From UBA1206 sp050953105 (lineage in GTDB: Bacteria > Bacillota > Clostridia > Oscillospirales > CAG-382): a stretch of 64,000 bases of DNA. A program made the position numbers and the translations under genes. Every line of letters starts with the position of its first letter. Positions within the stretch are counted from its first letter, which is position 1. The stretch is from the NCBI GenBank assembly GCA_050953105.1, contig JBMNMA010000004.1, positions 62,001 through 126,000 of the forward strand, written 5' to 3'. This document shows positions 18,234-26,284 of this stretch, one piece after another. The notes beneath the pieces are model-generated. The model ran no database searches, was not told the DNA's origin, and worked only from the letters and a program-made list of their open reading frames with translations.

Positions 18234-18839
18234 ATGGACATTACCGCATTGTTCAAAATTGGCTACGGTCTGTATGTGCTGACGGCCAAAGAGGGTGAAA
18301 AACACAACGGCTGTATAATCAACACCGCCGTTCAGGTTACCGACACCCCCTGCCGGCTTACAATTACCGTCAGTAAAGAAAACCACACCCACGGCATGAT
18401 CGAAAGGACAGGGGAATTTAACATTTCGGTGCTTACCACCTCGGTCCCCTACCAGATGTTTAAGGATTTCGGTTTCCGCTCGGGAAAAGACACAGACAAA
18501 TTCGCCGGCAGAACCGACTACGCTTTCAGCCAGAATGGTCTTATCTACATGACCGAACATACCAACGCCTATCTTTCCTGCAAGGTGATATCCACCGTTG
18601 ACCTTGGCACCCACACCATGTTTGTCGCTGACGTGACAGACGGGGTAAATCTTTCAAAGGAAGAATCGGTAACCTACGCCTATTATCACGCCCATATCAA
18701 GCCCAAACCCGTTAACGCCGGGACTAAAAAGGGCTGGCGGTGCACAATCTGCGGATATATCTACGAAGGGGAGGAGCTTCCCCCCGACTATATCTGCCCC
18801 ATCTGCAAGCACGGCGCCGAGGTATTTGAAAAGCTGTAA
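18234..18839 (+). CDS. Flavin reductase-like domain fused to rubredoxin (Hrb type)
   Basis: In this 201-residue fusion the N-terminal ~160 residues form an FMN-binding split barrel (FKIGYGLYVLTAKEG...CIINTAVQVT, then FNISVLTTSVPYQMFKDFGFRSG). The last ~35 residues are a rubredoxin with four cysteines, CTICGYIYEGEELPPDYICPICK. High-molecular-weight rubredoxins of anaerobes pass electrons from NADH to flavodiiron proteins that reduce O2 or NO; that role is inferred from architecture. Its start is 2 nt after the Mrp stop, so the two are coupled. Confidence 0.9.
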   Translation: MDITALFKIGYGLYVLTAKEGEKHNGCIINTAVQVTDTPCRLTITVSKENHTHGMIERTGEFNISVLTTSVPYQMFKDFGFRSGKDTDKFAGRTDYAFSQNGLIYMTEHTNAYLSCKVISTVDLGTHTMFVADVTDGVNLSKEESVTYAYYHAHIKPKPVNAGTKKGWRCTICGYIYEGEELPPDYICPICKHGAEVFEKL

Positions 18840-18855
18840 AATCCATATAACAAAA

Positions 18856-18898
18856 GCCGGATAAGCCAAAAAGGTTTATCCGGCATTTTTTATTTTTT
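18856..18898 (+). terminator. Terminator after rubredoxin fusion gene
   Basis: The stem GCCGGATAA/TTATCCGGC is followed by a long T-rich tail that runs into the 3' end of the convergent permease gene. Confidence 0.8.
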
Positions 18899-19741
18899 CT
18901 TTCTTGAAAGCGAATAAATCGAAAGGATGTAGAAAACCGCTCCGCAGACGACAAGGAGTAGAACGCTAACTATCGGGGGGATATCATGGGAACCGACTTT
19001 TAATACAATTCCCAGTTCTTCCTTAATCCCTTCAAGCTTGCCTTCCGTATCCGCCGCAAGGGTTTCGGCAAGGGGCTTTTCCATCATAACCTGCCTGAGC
19101 AGGGAAACGGAATGGGAAGGGGGGAATATTTTAATTACCCACTGCACCGCATCGGGAAGACTGCCTATAGGTACATAAATACCGGTTAAAAAACCTACCA
19201 TTGTTCCCACAATGGAACTTGCGGTGGCAAAGGCGTTTTCGCTTGAAAGCAACGTTACCACAAAAAATATTATGGCGGTGTTGCAAAGGTTTGTTAAAAC
19301 AAGGATTCCAAGGGTTTTTAAAAAAGCGGTTAAACCAAGCACCTCACCGCCTCGGGCGACAATAAATATCTCGGCAAGGGCAAAGGTTATCAGTGTCATT
19401 ATAAAGCCAATGATAAATGAGGATATAACATATCCGCCGGTAAGCTTTGAACGACTTACAGGGGAGGAGTAAAAATCCTTAAGGGTATTTTTGCTCCTGT
19501 CGGCAACCATTATGGCAAAGGCCCCCATGGTGGTGGAGATTATGGTAACTCCCAAAAGGCCTGCCATAATCCATCTGTCCATCATAAATGTAACGTCCAT
19601 TCCCCCAAAGCCGTCGGAATAGGCGTTGCCTAAAAACAGCACATACACCCCTATGACTATGAACGGGGCAAGCATGGAAAAGAACACCGAGGATCTGTCC
19701 CTGAAAAACACAAGCAGGTTTCTTTTTATAATACCCGTCAT
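18890..19741 (-). CDS. ABC-2 type transporter permease
   Basis: This 283-residue integral membrane protein has about six helices: one near 15-37, a cluster from ~55 to 210, and one near the C-terminus before the SRKKK tail. A large extracytoplasmic loop lies at ~215-255. The layout matches ABC-2 exporters of the DrrB/NodJ type, which move antibiotics, lipids or glycans. Its start overlaps the stop of the ATPase gene by 4 nt, so the two form a half-transporter operon. Substrate unknown. Confidence 0.88.
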   Translation of the reverse strand: MTGIIKRNLLVFFRDRSSVFFSMLAPFIVIGVYVLFLGNAYSDGFGGMDVTFMMDRWIMAGLLGVTIISTTMGAFAIMVADRSKNTLKDFYSSPVSRSKLTGGYVISSFIIGFIMTLITFALAEIFIVARGGEVLGLTAFLKTLGILVLTNLCNTAIIFFVVTLLSSENAFATASSIVGTMVGFLTGIYVPIGSLPDAVQWVIKIFPPSHSVSLLRQVMMEKPLAETLAADTEGKLEGIKEELGIVLKVGSHDIPPIVSVLLLVVCGAVFYILSIYSLSRKKK

Positions 19742-20655
19742 TCTTCCCTCAGCTCCTTCCCGGTGATATTAATAAAGGCATCGTCCATTGTCCCTGCCGT
19801 AACCTCAAAGCCGGTAATATACCCTTCGGCTTCCTTTATGTAGGGCAGGGCGTCCAAAGTGCGTTTTAAATTCACGGTTATACGGTTTCCGTTTTGGGTG
19901 TATTCGGCCTTTTTGGCGTCAAGAATAGCCTTTACCTTTTCGGTATCGGTGCAGTTGAACACCACCTTGTCGCTGGCGTATTTTTCCCTAAGCTCGGGCG
20001 GAGTGCCTTTGGCCACAACCTTTCCCTTGTCGATAACCGTAACATAGTCGGCGGATGCCGCCTCCTCCATGTAGTGGGTGGTCAAAAACACCGTCATGCC
20101 CGCCTCTTTTTGAAGGGAGGTTATGGTTTCCCAAATGTTTTTTCGTGTCTGGGGGTCAAGGCCGGTGGTAGGCTCGTCAAGGAACAATATTTTCGGCTGG
20201 TTTACCAGCGCCCGGGCAATGTCGCATCTCCGCCGCTGCCCGCCCGAAAGCTTGCCGTATTTCCGCTTTAACAGTTCATCGGTGCCGGCAAGGCGGGACG
20301 CCCTTTTAACCGCTTCATCAAGTTCTTTTCCCTTAAGATCGTAAAGGGATGCCCTGGTGCGTATGTTTTCCTCTACGGTAAGCATTCTATCAAGCAGACC
20401 GTCCTGAAAAACCACCCCTATGGTTTTTCGTATGGCGTCGTCGTCTTTACCCAGCTCATGCCCGTCGATAATAACATTACCCCCGTCGGGTTTAAGGTAG
20501 GTGCATATAGTGTCAATGGTGGTGGATTTTCCCGAACCGTTGGGGCCGAGAAAAGCAAAAAGCTTCCCCGTTTCAAGGTAAAAGGAAATGCCGTCCACCG
20601 CCTTAATTTCGCCGTAATACTTTTTAAGGTCTTCGACTACAAGGATTTTTTCCAT
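19738..20655 (-). CDS. ABC transporter ATP-binding protein (DrrA-like)
   Basis: The 305-residue ATPase partners the downstream permease. I read the Walker A GPNGSGKST (~40), a Q-loop region VVFQDGLLD, the signature LSGGQRRRCDIARAL, the Walker B ILFLDEPTTGLD and the H-loop TTHYMEEA. The extra C-terminal ~80 residues (DKVVFNCTDTEKVKAI...) form the accessory domain seen in DrrA-type exporters. Substrate unknown. Confidence 0.92.
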   Translation of the reverse strand: MEKILVVEDLKKYYGEIKAVDGISFYLETGKLFAFLGPNGSGKSTTIDTICTYLKPDGGNVIIDGHELGKDDDAIRKTIGVVFQDGLLDRMLTVEENIRTRASLYDLKGKELDEAVKRASRLAGTDELLKRKYGKLSGGQRRRCDIARALVNQPKILFLDEPTTGLDPQTRKNIWETITSLQKEAGMTVFLTTHYMEEAASADYVTVIDKGKVVAKGTPPELREKYASDKVVFNCTDTEKVKAILDAKKAEYTQNGNRITVNLKRTLDALPYIKEAEGYITGFEVTAGTMDDAFINITGKELREE

Positions 20656-20796
20656 CTAATCTTCCTTTATGGCTGATTATATTCTATTGTAATTAAATTT
20701 TAATGTAAAGTCAATCACATATTAACATATATTAAATATAAATTAAATTCGAAAGCGTCAGATGATACTGTAATCCCTATGTTACTCAACAAACAA

Positions 20797-20838
20797 ATAA
20801 GTGCGGGACGTCAGGTTACCCTTTCGTCCCGCACTTAT
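20797..20838 (-). terminator. Terminator of the glutamate synthase operon
   Basis: A perfect 14-bp stem, ATAAGTGCGGGACG/CGTCCCGCACTTAT, with a 14-nt loop and a minus-strand T-rich tail lies 40 nt beyond the last operon stop. Confidence 0.8.
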
Positions 20839-20877
20839 GTAAGGAGTTTATAATATCGTTGCCGATATCATTAAAAA

Positions 20878-21624
20878 TTAGTTTTGAACATAAAGCTGCT
20901 TGTAGGGATTGTGGGAGTTGGGTGTCATTGCCCAAAACTCGCCGGAAATGATTTTATCATAGTCTTCGCCGAAATATTCGCAGTAGTTTCTTATATATTT
21001 CGCCGCCTTTTCCATATCCTCATCGCTTGCCTTTGACAGCACCACCTGAGGGGGCACCTCCAGATCGGCGTAATTGCCCCTTAAAAGTATCATTCCTCCG
21101 TGCATGCCCGTTCCGGGGAAGTTGCCTATGGACTTGCCGCTTTCACAGCCGATTCCCAGCACGATTATAAGGCCGCCGGCCTGATATTCGCCTAAGAAGG
21201 AGCCGCAGGAGCCGCCTATAACCACGGTGGGAAAGAATTCTTTATAGGCTTTCATATGAATCCCAGATCTGTAGCCGGTGTTGCCCTTGACATAAATCTC
21301 CCCGCCACGCATGGCGTAGCCCACCGCATCTCCGGCGTTGCCGTGGATGATTATTTTTCCGGCATTCATGGTGTCCCCGGCGGCGTCCTGGGCGTTGCCG
21401 TTTATGTTGATTATTGCCCCGTCAAGATAAGCACCCACCGCGTTACCCGCCACGCCGTTAACCGTTATTGTCCTGCCCGAAAGGCCTGCACCGATATAGC
21501 GCTGACCGAGGCAGTTGTTTATTTCAATATCCCCTTCTACCGAACGGACAAGGTTGTTCAAGTCCCGGTAGTGTATATTTCCCGCATTTATAACCTGTTG
21601 AACCATATCATACCACGCTTTCAA
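20878..21624 (-). CDS. Glutamate synthase alpha-domain (GXGXG) subunit
   Basis: The 248-residue protein is a right-handed beta-helix with repeated G-x-x-x-G turns (GAYLDGAIININGNAQDAAGD, NAGKIIIHGNAGDAVGYAMR), the stand-alone equivalent of the C-terminal domain of bacterial GltB. In the fused enzyme this domain is structural and helps shape the ammonia path. It is the last of five genes and overlaps the 3' end of the flavoprotein gene by 17 nt in another frame. Confidence 0.9.
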   Translation of the reverse strand: MKAWYDMVQQVINAGNIHYRDLNNLVRSVEGDIEINNCLGQRYIGAGLSGRTITVNGVAGNAVGAYLDGAIININGNAQDAAGDTMNAGKIIIHGNAGDAVGYAMRGGEIYVKGNTGYRSGIHMKAYKEFFPTVVIGGSCGSFLGEYQAGGLIIVLGIGCESGKSIGNFPGTGMHGGMILLRGNYADLEVPPQVVLSKASDEDMEKAAKYIRNYCEYFGEDYDKIISGEFWAMTPNSHNPYKQLYVQN

Positions 21625-22840
21625 GGCATTTTGTGTGATTTTCCCCTAAGGCGTTAAGGCAGGGGTTTTTAATAAGGGTGTCAAAATCTATTGTGTCAAG
21701 GGGAACCTTGTTTCTAATAAGATAGGTGTAAATTCCCGTTTTGGAAGGCTTTCCGATTATTATATAGCCTTTAAGCAGATTATCGCTTGTATAAAATCTG
21801 CGGTAAATTCCGTCGCTGCTGTCTTCAACCACATGTCCCAGATAAGATCCGGCGGTGGCGATTTCTATGCCCATAAGGCTTATGGCATTCATGGGCACGG
21901 CGTTTTCAAAGTCGGCATTCCCCTCGGCCATATTTATCCCTGCGACTTCGCCCTGCATATAGGCGTTGGGGAGGAGGGCGAGAATTCTTGACTGTCCAAG
22001 GCTTATATCAAAGGTTTCGGTGCAGTCGCCGGCGGCGTAGATGTCATCAACTGTGGTTTTCATCTTCTTATCGGTGGCTATCCCCCGGTTTACATTTCCG
22101 CCGCATTCGGCCACAAGGGAAGTGTTGGGCTTTACACCCACCGCTAAGACAAGAATGTCAAATTCCACCCTTTTGCCGCTTTTCATAACTGCGGCGTTTT
22201 CCTCAAAGACATCAACCGTGTCGCCAAGGAGGAAATTTATACCCTTTCCCTCAAGGTGTTTTCTTACCATAATTGAGGTGTTTTCCTCAAGTATTGACGA
22301 CAGCACCAGGGGACTTAGGTCGGCCACCGTTATAGAGCCGACACGCTTATGGAGCCCCTCGGCGCATTTAAGACCGATAAGTCCTGCCCCAACGATAAAC
22401 ACCCGGGAATTTTTGTCAACAACCTTTTCAATGCTTAATGCATCGTCAAGAGTCATAAAGGCAAACTTATTTTTTACATTATCAAGGCCGTTAAAGGGGG
22501 GAACAAAAGGCCGTGAGCCTGTGGCGACGCAAAGGCGGTCATATTCGAGTTTATTTCCGTCGTCAAGTAATACGGTTTTGCTATCTGTATTTATTTTTAC
22601 CACGGTTTTTCCCGCCAGAAGGGTGCAGTCGTTTTTTGCGTAAAAATCATCCGGACGGTATTTCATTCTTTCAAGGTCCGTCTTTCCCAAAAGCAAATAA
22701 GAAATAAGGGGACGGGAATAGATATGATGGCTTTCGGATGAAATTACAGTAATTTTATTGCTTAAATCCTTATCTATGGTGCGGATTCCCTCCACCACTC
22801 CTGCGGCGGCGGAGCCGTTGCCTATAATCACATAATTCAT
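21608..22840 (-). CDS. FAD-dependent NAD(P)H oxidoreductase of glutamate synthase operon
   Basis: The 410-residue flavoprotein begins with a Rossmann FAD motif (VIIGNGSAAAGVVEGI) and has a second nucleotide-binding motif (VFIVGAGLIGLKCAEGL) and a C-terminal FAD motif (IYAAGDCTET). It resembles NADH-rubredoxin/nitrite reductase-type enzymes and probably passes electrons from NAD(P)H to the Fe-S subunits. I chose the ATG at 22840, one base after the ferredoxin stop and preceded by GAGGAGAGGG, over an open extension to 22954. Confidence 0.88.
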   Translation of the reverse strand: MNYVIIGNGSAAAGVVEGIRTIDKDLSNKITVISSESHHIYSRPLISYLLLGKTDLERMKYRPDDFYAKNDCTLLAGKTVVKINTDSKTVLLDDGNKLEYDRLCVATGSRPFVPPFNGLDNVKNKFAFMTLDDALSIEKVVDKNSRVFIVGAGLIGLKCAEGLHKRVGSITVADLSPLVLSSILEENTSIMVRKHLEGKGINFLLGDTVDVFEENAAVMKSGKRVEFDILVLAVGVKPNTSLVAECGGNVNRGIATDKKMKTTVDDIYAAGDCTETFDISLGQSRILALLPNAYMQGEVAGINMAEGNADFENAVPMNAISLMGIEIATAGSYLGHVVEDSSDGIYRRFYTSDNLLKGYIIIGKPSKTGIYTYLIRNKVPLDTIDFDTLIKNPCLNALGENHTKCLESVV

Positions 22841-22841
22841 A

Positions 22842-23273
22842 TTAGTCCCTCTCCTCAAACACGATAGCCCCGTTGGGACAGCCTGCCACGCAATAGGGGG
22901 AACCGTTGGTGGTTTCAATGCAAAGCTCGCATTTACGCATAAGTCCGTCGTCATCCTTGGTTATGGCGCCGTAGGGGCAGGCAACGATACAGGTGCAGCA
23001 GCCTATGCATTTGTCGTAATCAATACGGACAACCCCGTCTTCCTTATGGAGTGCGCCGGATATGCAGCTTTTTACGCACAGCGGCTGTTCGCAATGCCGG
23101 CAGTTGAAGGCAAAGGCGTTGGCGTCGGATTCCTCCACCCTTATTCTGGGGCGGACGGGCTTATCTTTAAGGGCGGCCACCATTGTCTTTTCGCCGGAAT
23201 TGGCAAAGGCGCAGTTGAATTCGCAAAGATGGCAGCCAAGGCACCATTGTTTATTTATAAATATTCTCTTCAT
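22842..23273 (-). CDS. Polyferredoxin-like Fe-S subunit
   Basis: The 143-residue protein has four Cys clusters of the DmsB/HycB type: CLGCHLCEFNC, CRHCEQPLCVKSC, CIGCCTCIVACP and CELC...CVAGCP, able to hold about four [4Fe-4S] clusters. It is the likely electron conduit between the flavoprotein and the FMN subunit. The ATG at 23273 follows the preceding stop directly and has GGGGG upstream; two earlier in-frame Met codons overlap the neighbour. Confidence 0.88.
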   Translation of the reverse strand: MKRIFINKQWCLGCHLCEFNCAFANSGEKTMVAALKDKPVRPRIRVEESDANAFAFNCRHCEQPLCVKSCISGALHKEDGVVRIDYDKCIGCCTCIVACPYGAITKDDDGLMRKCELCIETTNGSPYCVAGCPNGAIVFEERD

Positions 23274-23274
23274 G

Positions 23275-24780
23275 TTATTCCCCCGCATGCTTGATTCCAA
23301 GGACAGAAAGTTCCTTTTCGTTAAGCCCTACGCCACGCAGCATAAGGCGGTTGCCTTTAAGGGCTTCTATGGAGTTTATGCCCATGCCCCCCAAAAGCTC
23401 TTTAATTTCATGGTCCCAGGCGGTCATAAGGTTAACAAGGCGCTTGTAGCCTATTTCGGGGTTTAATCTTTTTACAAGGGAAGGTTCCTGGGTGGCAATA
23501 CCCCAGTTGCACCGGCCGCTTTGGCAGTTACGGCAGAGGTGGCAGCCTATGGCGATAAGCGCCGCCGTAGCCACATAGCAGGCATCCGCCCCCAGAGCAA
23601 TTGCTTTTACCACATCGGCGGCGTTGCGTATGCTGCCGCCCACCACAAGGGAAACGTTGTTTCTTATCCCTTCCTCACGCAGTCTGGTATCCACGCTGGC
23701 AAGGGCAAGCTCTATGGGAATGCCCACGCTGTCCCGGGTGCGGGTGGGTGCCGCCCCGGTGCCGCCCCTGAAACCGTCAATGGCTATAATGTCCGCACCG
23801 CTGCGGGCAATGCCGGATGCAATGGCGGCAATGTTATGTACCGCCGCCACCTTGACGATAACCGGCTTTTTGTATGCGGTGGCCTCTTTTAATGAACAGA
23901 CAAGCTGGCGCAGGTCTTCTATTGAATATATATCGTGGTGAGGCGCCGGAGATATGGCGTCGGTGCCCTTGGGTATCATTCTTGTTTGTGAAACGGCGTC
24001 GGTTATCTTTGCTCCGGGCAGATGGCCGCCTATGCCGGGCTTTGCACCCTGACCCATTTTAATTTCGACGGCGGCACCTGCTTCAAGGTAGGTCTTGTGA
24101 ACGCCGAAACGGCCTGATGCCACCTGAACTATGGTGTTTTTGCCGTATTGATAAAAATCCTTATGCAAACCGCCTTCACCGGTGTTGTAGAAGGTGCCCA
24201 GCTTGGTGGCGGCTCTGGCAAGACATTCATGGGCGTTGGCACTTATGGAGCCGTAGCTCATTGCCGAAAACATAACCGGCAGTGATAATTCAAGCTGGGG
24301 CTCGGTATCGGTGATTATGTTACCGTCCTTGTCCCGTTTTATTTCGTTTGTCTTTTTGCCCAGTATAACCTTGGTTTCCATGGGTTCTCTTAACGGGTCT
24401 ATGGAGGGGTTGGTTACCTGGGATGCGTTTAAAAGTATCCTGTCCCAGTAAACCGGCAGCGGTTCGGGGCATCCCATGGAGGAAAGGAGAACTGCGGCGG
24501 TTTCGGCCTGCTTGTATATTTCCCGTATGGACGATTCGTGCCAGTTGTGGTTTCTGCGGAACTCATTGTAGCTTTCGTGTATCTTTAACGCCCGGGTGGG
24601 GCAGAGGGTTACGCAGCGCTGACAGTTGACGCATTTAGACTCGTCAGCCACCATTATTTTATGTTCCTCGTTATAGCTGTGAACCTCGTTGGCGCACTGC
24701 CGTTCGCAGACACGGCAGGTTATGCACCGGGTATTGTCCCGGATTACATCGAATATCGGTAGATTATAATTCATTGCCAT
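23275..24780 (-). CDS. Glutamate synthase FMN/Fe-S core subunit (archaeal-type GltB)
   Basis: The 501-residue subunit has an N-terminal pair of [4Fe-4S] motifs (CITCRVCERQC and CVNCQRCVTLCP). The TIM-barrel FMN synthase domain follows (GSISANAHECLARAA, GEGGLHKDFY, IKMGQGAKPGIGGHLP, IDGFRGGTGAAPT). A Cys-rich segment, CHLCRNCQSGRCNWG, matches the 3Fe-4S site of glutamate synthases. It converts 2-oxoglutarate plus channelled ammonia to glutamate. It lacks amidotransferase and GXGXG domains, which are separate genes here. Confidence 0.94.
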   Translation of the reverse strand: MAMNYNLPIFDVIRDNTRCITCRVCERQCANEVHSYNEEHKIMVADESKCVNCQRCVTLCPTRALKIHESYNEFRRNHNWHESSIREIYKQAETAAVLLSSMGCPEPLPVYWDRILLNASQVTNPSIDPLREPMETKVILGKKTNEIKRDKDGNIITDTEPQLELSLPVMFSAMSYGSISANAHECLARAATKLGTFYNTGEGGLHKDFYQYGKNTIVQVASGRFGVHKTYLEAGAAVEIKMGQGAKPGIGGHLPGAKITDAVSQTRMIPKGTDAISPAPHHDIYSIEDLRQLVCSLKEATAYKKPVIVKVAAVHNIAAIASGIARSGADIIAIDGFRGGTGAAPTRTRDSVGIPIELALASVDTRLREEGIRNNVSLVVGGSIRNAADVVKAIALGADACYVATAALIAIGCHLCRNCQSGRCNWGIATQEPSLVKRLNPEIGYKRLVNLMTAWDHEIKELLGGMGINSIEALKGNRLMLRGVGLNEKELSVLGIKHAGE

Positions 24781-24790
24781 ATTAAATCAC

Positions 24791-25873
24791 CTACTTTTCA
24801 AGCCTTGCGATAACCGGCTGTCCGCCCATGGGCGCCCATATTTTGTCCACGTTAGGCTCCATCTGGCGGATGGCGCATTCCTCGCTTGCGGCGTAGAACA
24901 TGCTTCCTTTTTCGGCCACAACCATTGACCTTAGCTTAAGCCGGTCGTTAAGGGCCATAACCCCTCCCTCAAACCCCAGGAGGATGGAAAAAGGTCCGGT
25001 AACAAGCAGGCTTGCGAAATTGGCGCGCAGGTATGTCAGGCGGCGTTTTTCTTCCTCGTCCTTTTTGGAAATGGTGGTCCAGAACGGGGCGGCTATGACA
25101 TTTGCCGCCTCCTCAAGGGTAAGGCCGCATTTTCTGACAAGATAGTCTATGATATAGGTTATAACTTCGGTATCGGTAAGCAATGTGCATTTATAGCCGA
25201 ACATTTCCATAAAACGCCGGTTTGCGTCGTAGGAGGAAATTTCGCCGTTGTGCACCACCGAATATTCAAGCAGAGCAAAGGGATGGGCGCCCCCCCACCA
25301 GCCGGGAGTGTTGGTGGGATACCTACCGTGGGCGGTCCAGGAATAGCCTTGGTATTCCTCAAGCCGGTAGAAGAAACCCACGTCCTCGGGGAACCCCACC
25401 GCCTTGAAAACCCCCATGTTTTTGCCGGAGGAAAAGACGTATGCCCCGTCGAACTTGGTGTTTATCTCCATTACAGCCCTCGCCGTGTATTCCTTTTCGT
25501 CAAGCAGGGAGTCGTTTAGCATATTGTGGTCGGGGGTCAGAAAGTACCGCCAGATAAGGGGAGCATCCTTTATTGCGTCGGTGGGTCTGACGGGAATTTT
25601 CGACATATTGGCGATTTCGAATTTATTATTAAGATACTTTTCGCATTCTTCCTTTGCCTTCGGGCTGTTGTAAAATATATGAAAAGCATACAGCTCTTTA
25701 TACTGTGGATAAATGCCGTAGCCGGCAAAGCCACCGCCAAGGCCGTTGGATCTTTCGTGCATTGTGGCCATTGAATTGACAATTACCTCGCCGGAAATAT
25801 TTCTTCCGTCCTTTGCAAAAATTCCTGAAATGGCGCAACCCGAGGGGATACGGATTTGACCCTCTTTAAGCAT
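24791..25873 (-). CDS. Class II glutamine amidotransferase subunit of glutamate synthase
   Basis: The 360-residue protein corresponds to the N-terminal domain of GltB and releases ammonia from glutamine. Class II (Ntn) enzymes need an N-terminal Cys: Cys13 in IPSGCAISG is the candidate, implying removal of a 12-residue propeptide. Further family motifs are AHGRYPTNTPGWWGGAHPF, VVHNGEISSYDANRR and LLTDTEVITYI. It is the first gene of the operon, downstream of a strong promoter and a leader hairpin. The ribosome site is AAGGAG. Confidence 0.92.
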   Translation of the reverse strand: MLKEGQIRIPSGCAISGIFAKDGRNISGEVIVNSMATMHERSNGLGGGFAGYGIYPQYKELYAFHIFYNSPKAKEECEKYLNNKFEIANMSKIPVRPTDAIKDAPLIWRYFLTPDHNMLNDSLLDEKEYTARAVMEINTKFDGAYVFSSGKNMGVFKAVGFPEDVGFFYRLEEYQGYSWTAHGRYPTNTPGWWGGAHPFALLEYSVVHNGEISSYDANRRFMEMFGYKCTLLTDTEVITYIIDYLVRKCGLTLEEAANVIAAPFWTTISKKDEEEKRRLTYLRANFASLLVTGPFSILLGFEGGVMALNDRLKLRSMVVAEKGSMFYAASEECAIRQMEPNVDKIWAPMGGQPVIARLEK

Positions 25874-25902
25874 AAATAAATCTCCTTACGTTAGAAAATA
25901 AA

Positions 25903-25939
25903 AAAGGCCGGTTTCCACCCTTGGAAACCGGACACCTTT
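25903..25939 (-). promoter_or_regulatory. Leader terminator hairpin with hexaloop, candidate ANTAR target
   Basis: On the RNA, CCGGUUUCC and GGAAACCGG enclose the 6-nt loop AAGGGU. An outer AAAGG/CCUUU helix with a UGU bulge extends it, and it ends in CCUUUUUUAUUUU. The loop has A at position 1 and G at position 4, the pattern known for ANTAR-protein targets. It lies between the promoter and the first gene of the glutamate synthase operon. Confidence 0.65.
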
Positions 25940-25952
25940 GCCCGTTTGCTAC

Positions 25953-25981
25953 ATTATATTGACCGTCTGTTTGTTTGTCAA
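25953..25981 (-). promoter_or_regulatory. Consensus promoter of glutamate synthase operon
   Basis: A perfect minus-strand TTGACA (25976-25981), 17-nt spacer and TATAAT (25953-25958). The predicted start near 25946 places the hairpin within ~10 nt of the RNA 5' end. Confidence 0.85.
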
Positions 25982-26182
25982 GAGTAAATTCCAAAAAAAT
26001 ATCTGCATTTGGAAAAATGTTTTTATGCAAAAATCCTAAATATTCATTATATACAGGCTATACGGTGCAATATTTCAAAAAGTCGGTTGCAAAAATGTGT
26101 GTTACAAACATACAAAAATTACCCGTTTTTTACCAGACTGATTGTTTGTTTTTGCGAAATTCAAATTTTTTTCAAATCCCCC
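25982..26182. other. AT-rich spacer between divergent nitrogen promoters
   Basis: About 200 bp between the glt and glnN promoters. It has many A/T tracts and no convincing gene; short predicted frames are compositionally unlike coding sequence. It could hold regulator sites, but I see no clear palindrome. Confidence 0.4.
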
Positions 26183-26211
26183 TTGACAAGCAAAGTGCGA
26201 CCGAGTATAAT
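26183..26211 (+). promoter_or_regulatory. Consensus promoter of glnN-asnB
   Basis: A perfect TTGACA (26183-26188), 17-nt spacer and TATAAT (26206-26211). The predicted start is near 26218, only 3-4 nt before the leader hairpin. Confidence 0.85.
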
Positions 26212-26220
26212 TACGGCATC

Positions 26221-26261
26221 AAAAGGCAAAGGCGCCAATGACGGCGCCTTTGCCTTTTTTT
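26221..26261 (+). promoter_or_regulatory. Leader terminator hairpin with hexaloop, candidate ANTAR target
   Basis: A perfect 16-bp stem (26221-26236 with 26243-26258) closes the 6-nt loop AATGAC and is followed by a T-run. The loop carries A at position 1 and G at position 4. As an intrinsic terminator between the promoter and the glnN ribosome site (GGAGG, 26272-26276) it would attenuate transcription unless antagonised. Confidence 0.7.
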
Positions 26262-26284
26262 ATTTCTAAACCGGAGGAATTATT

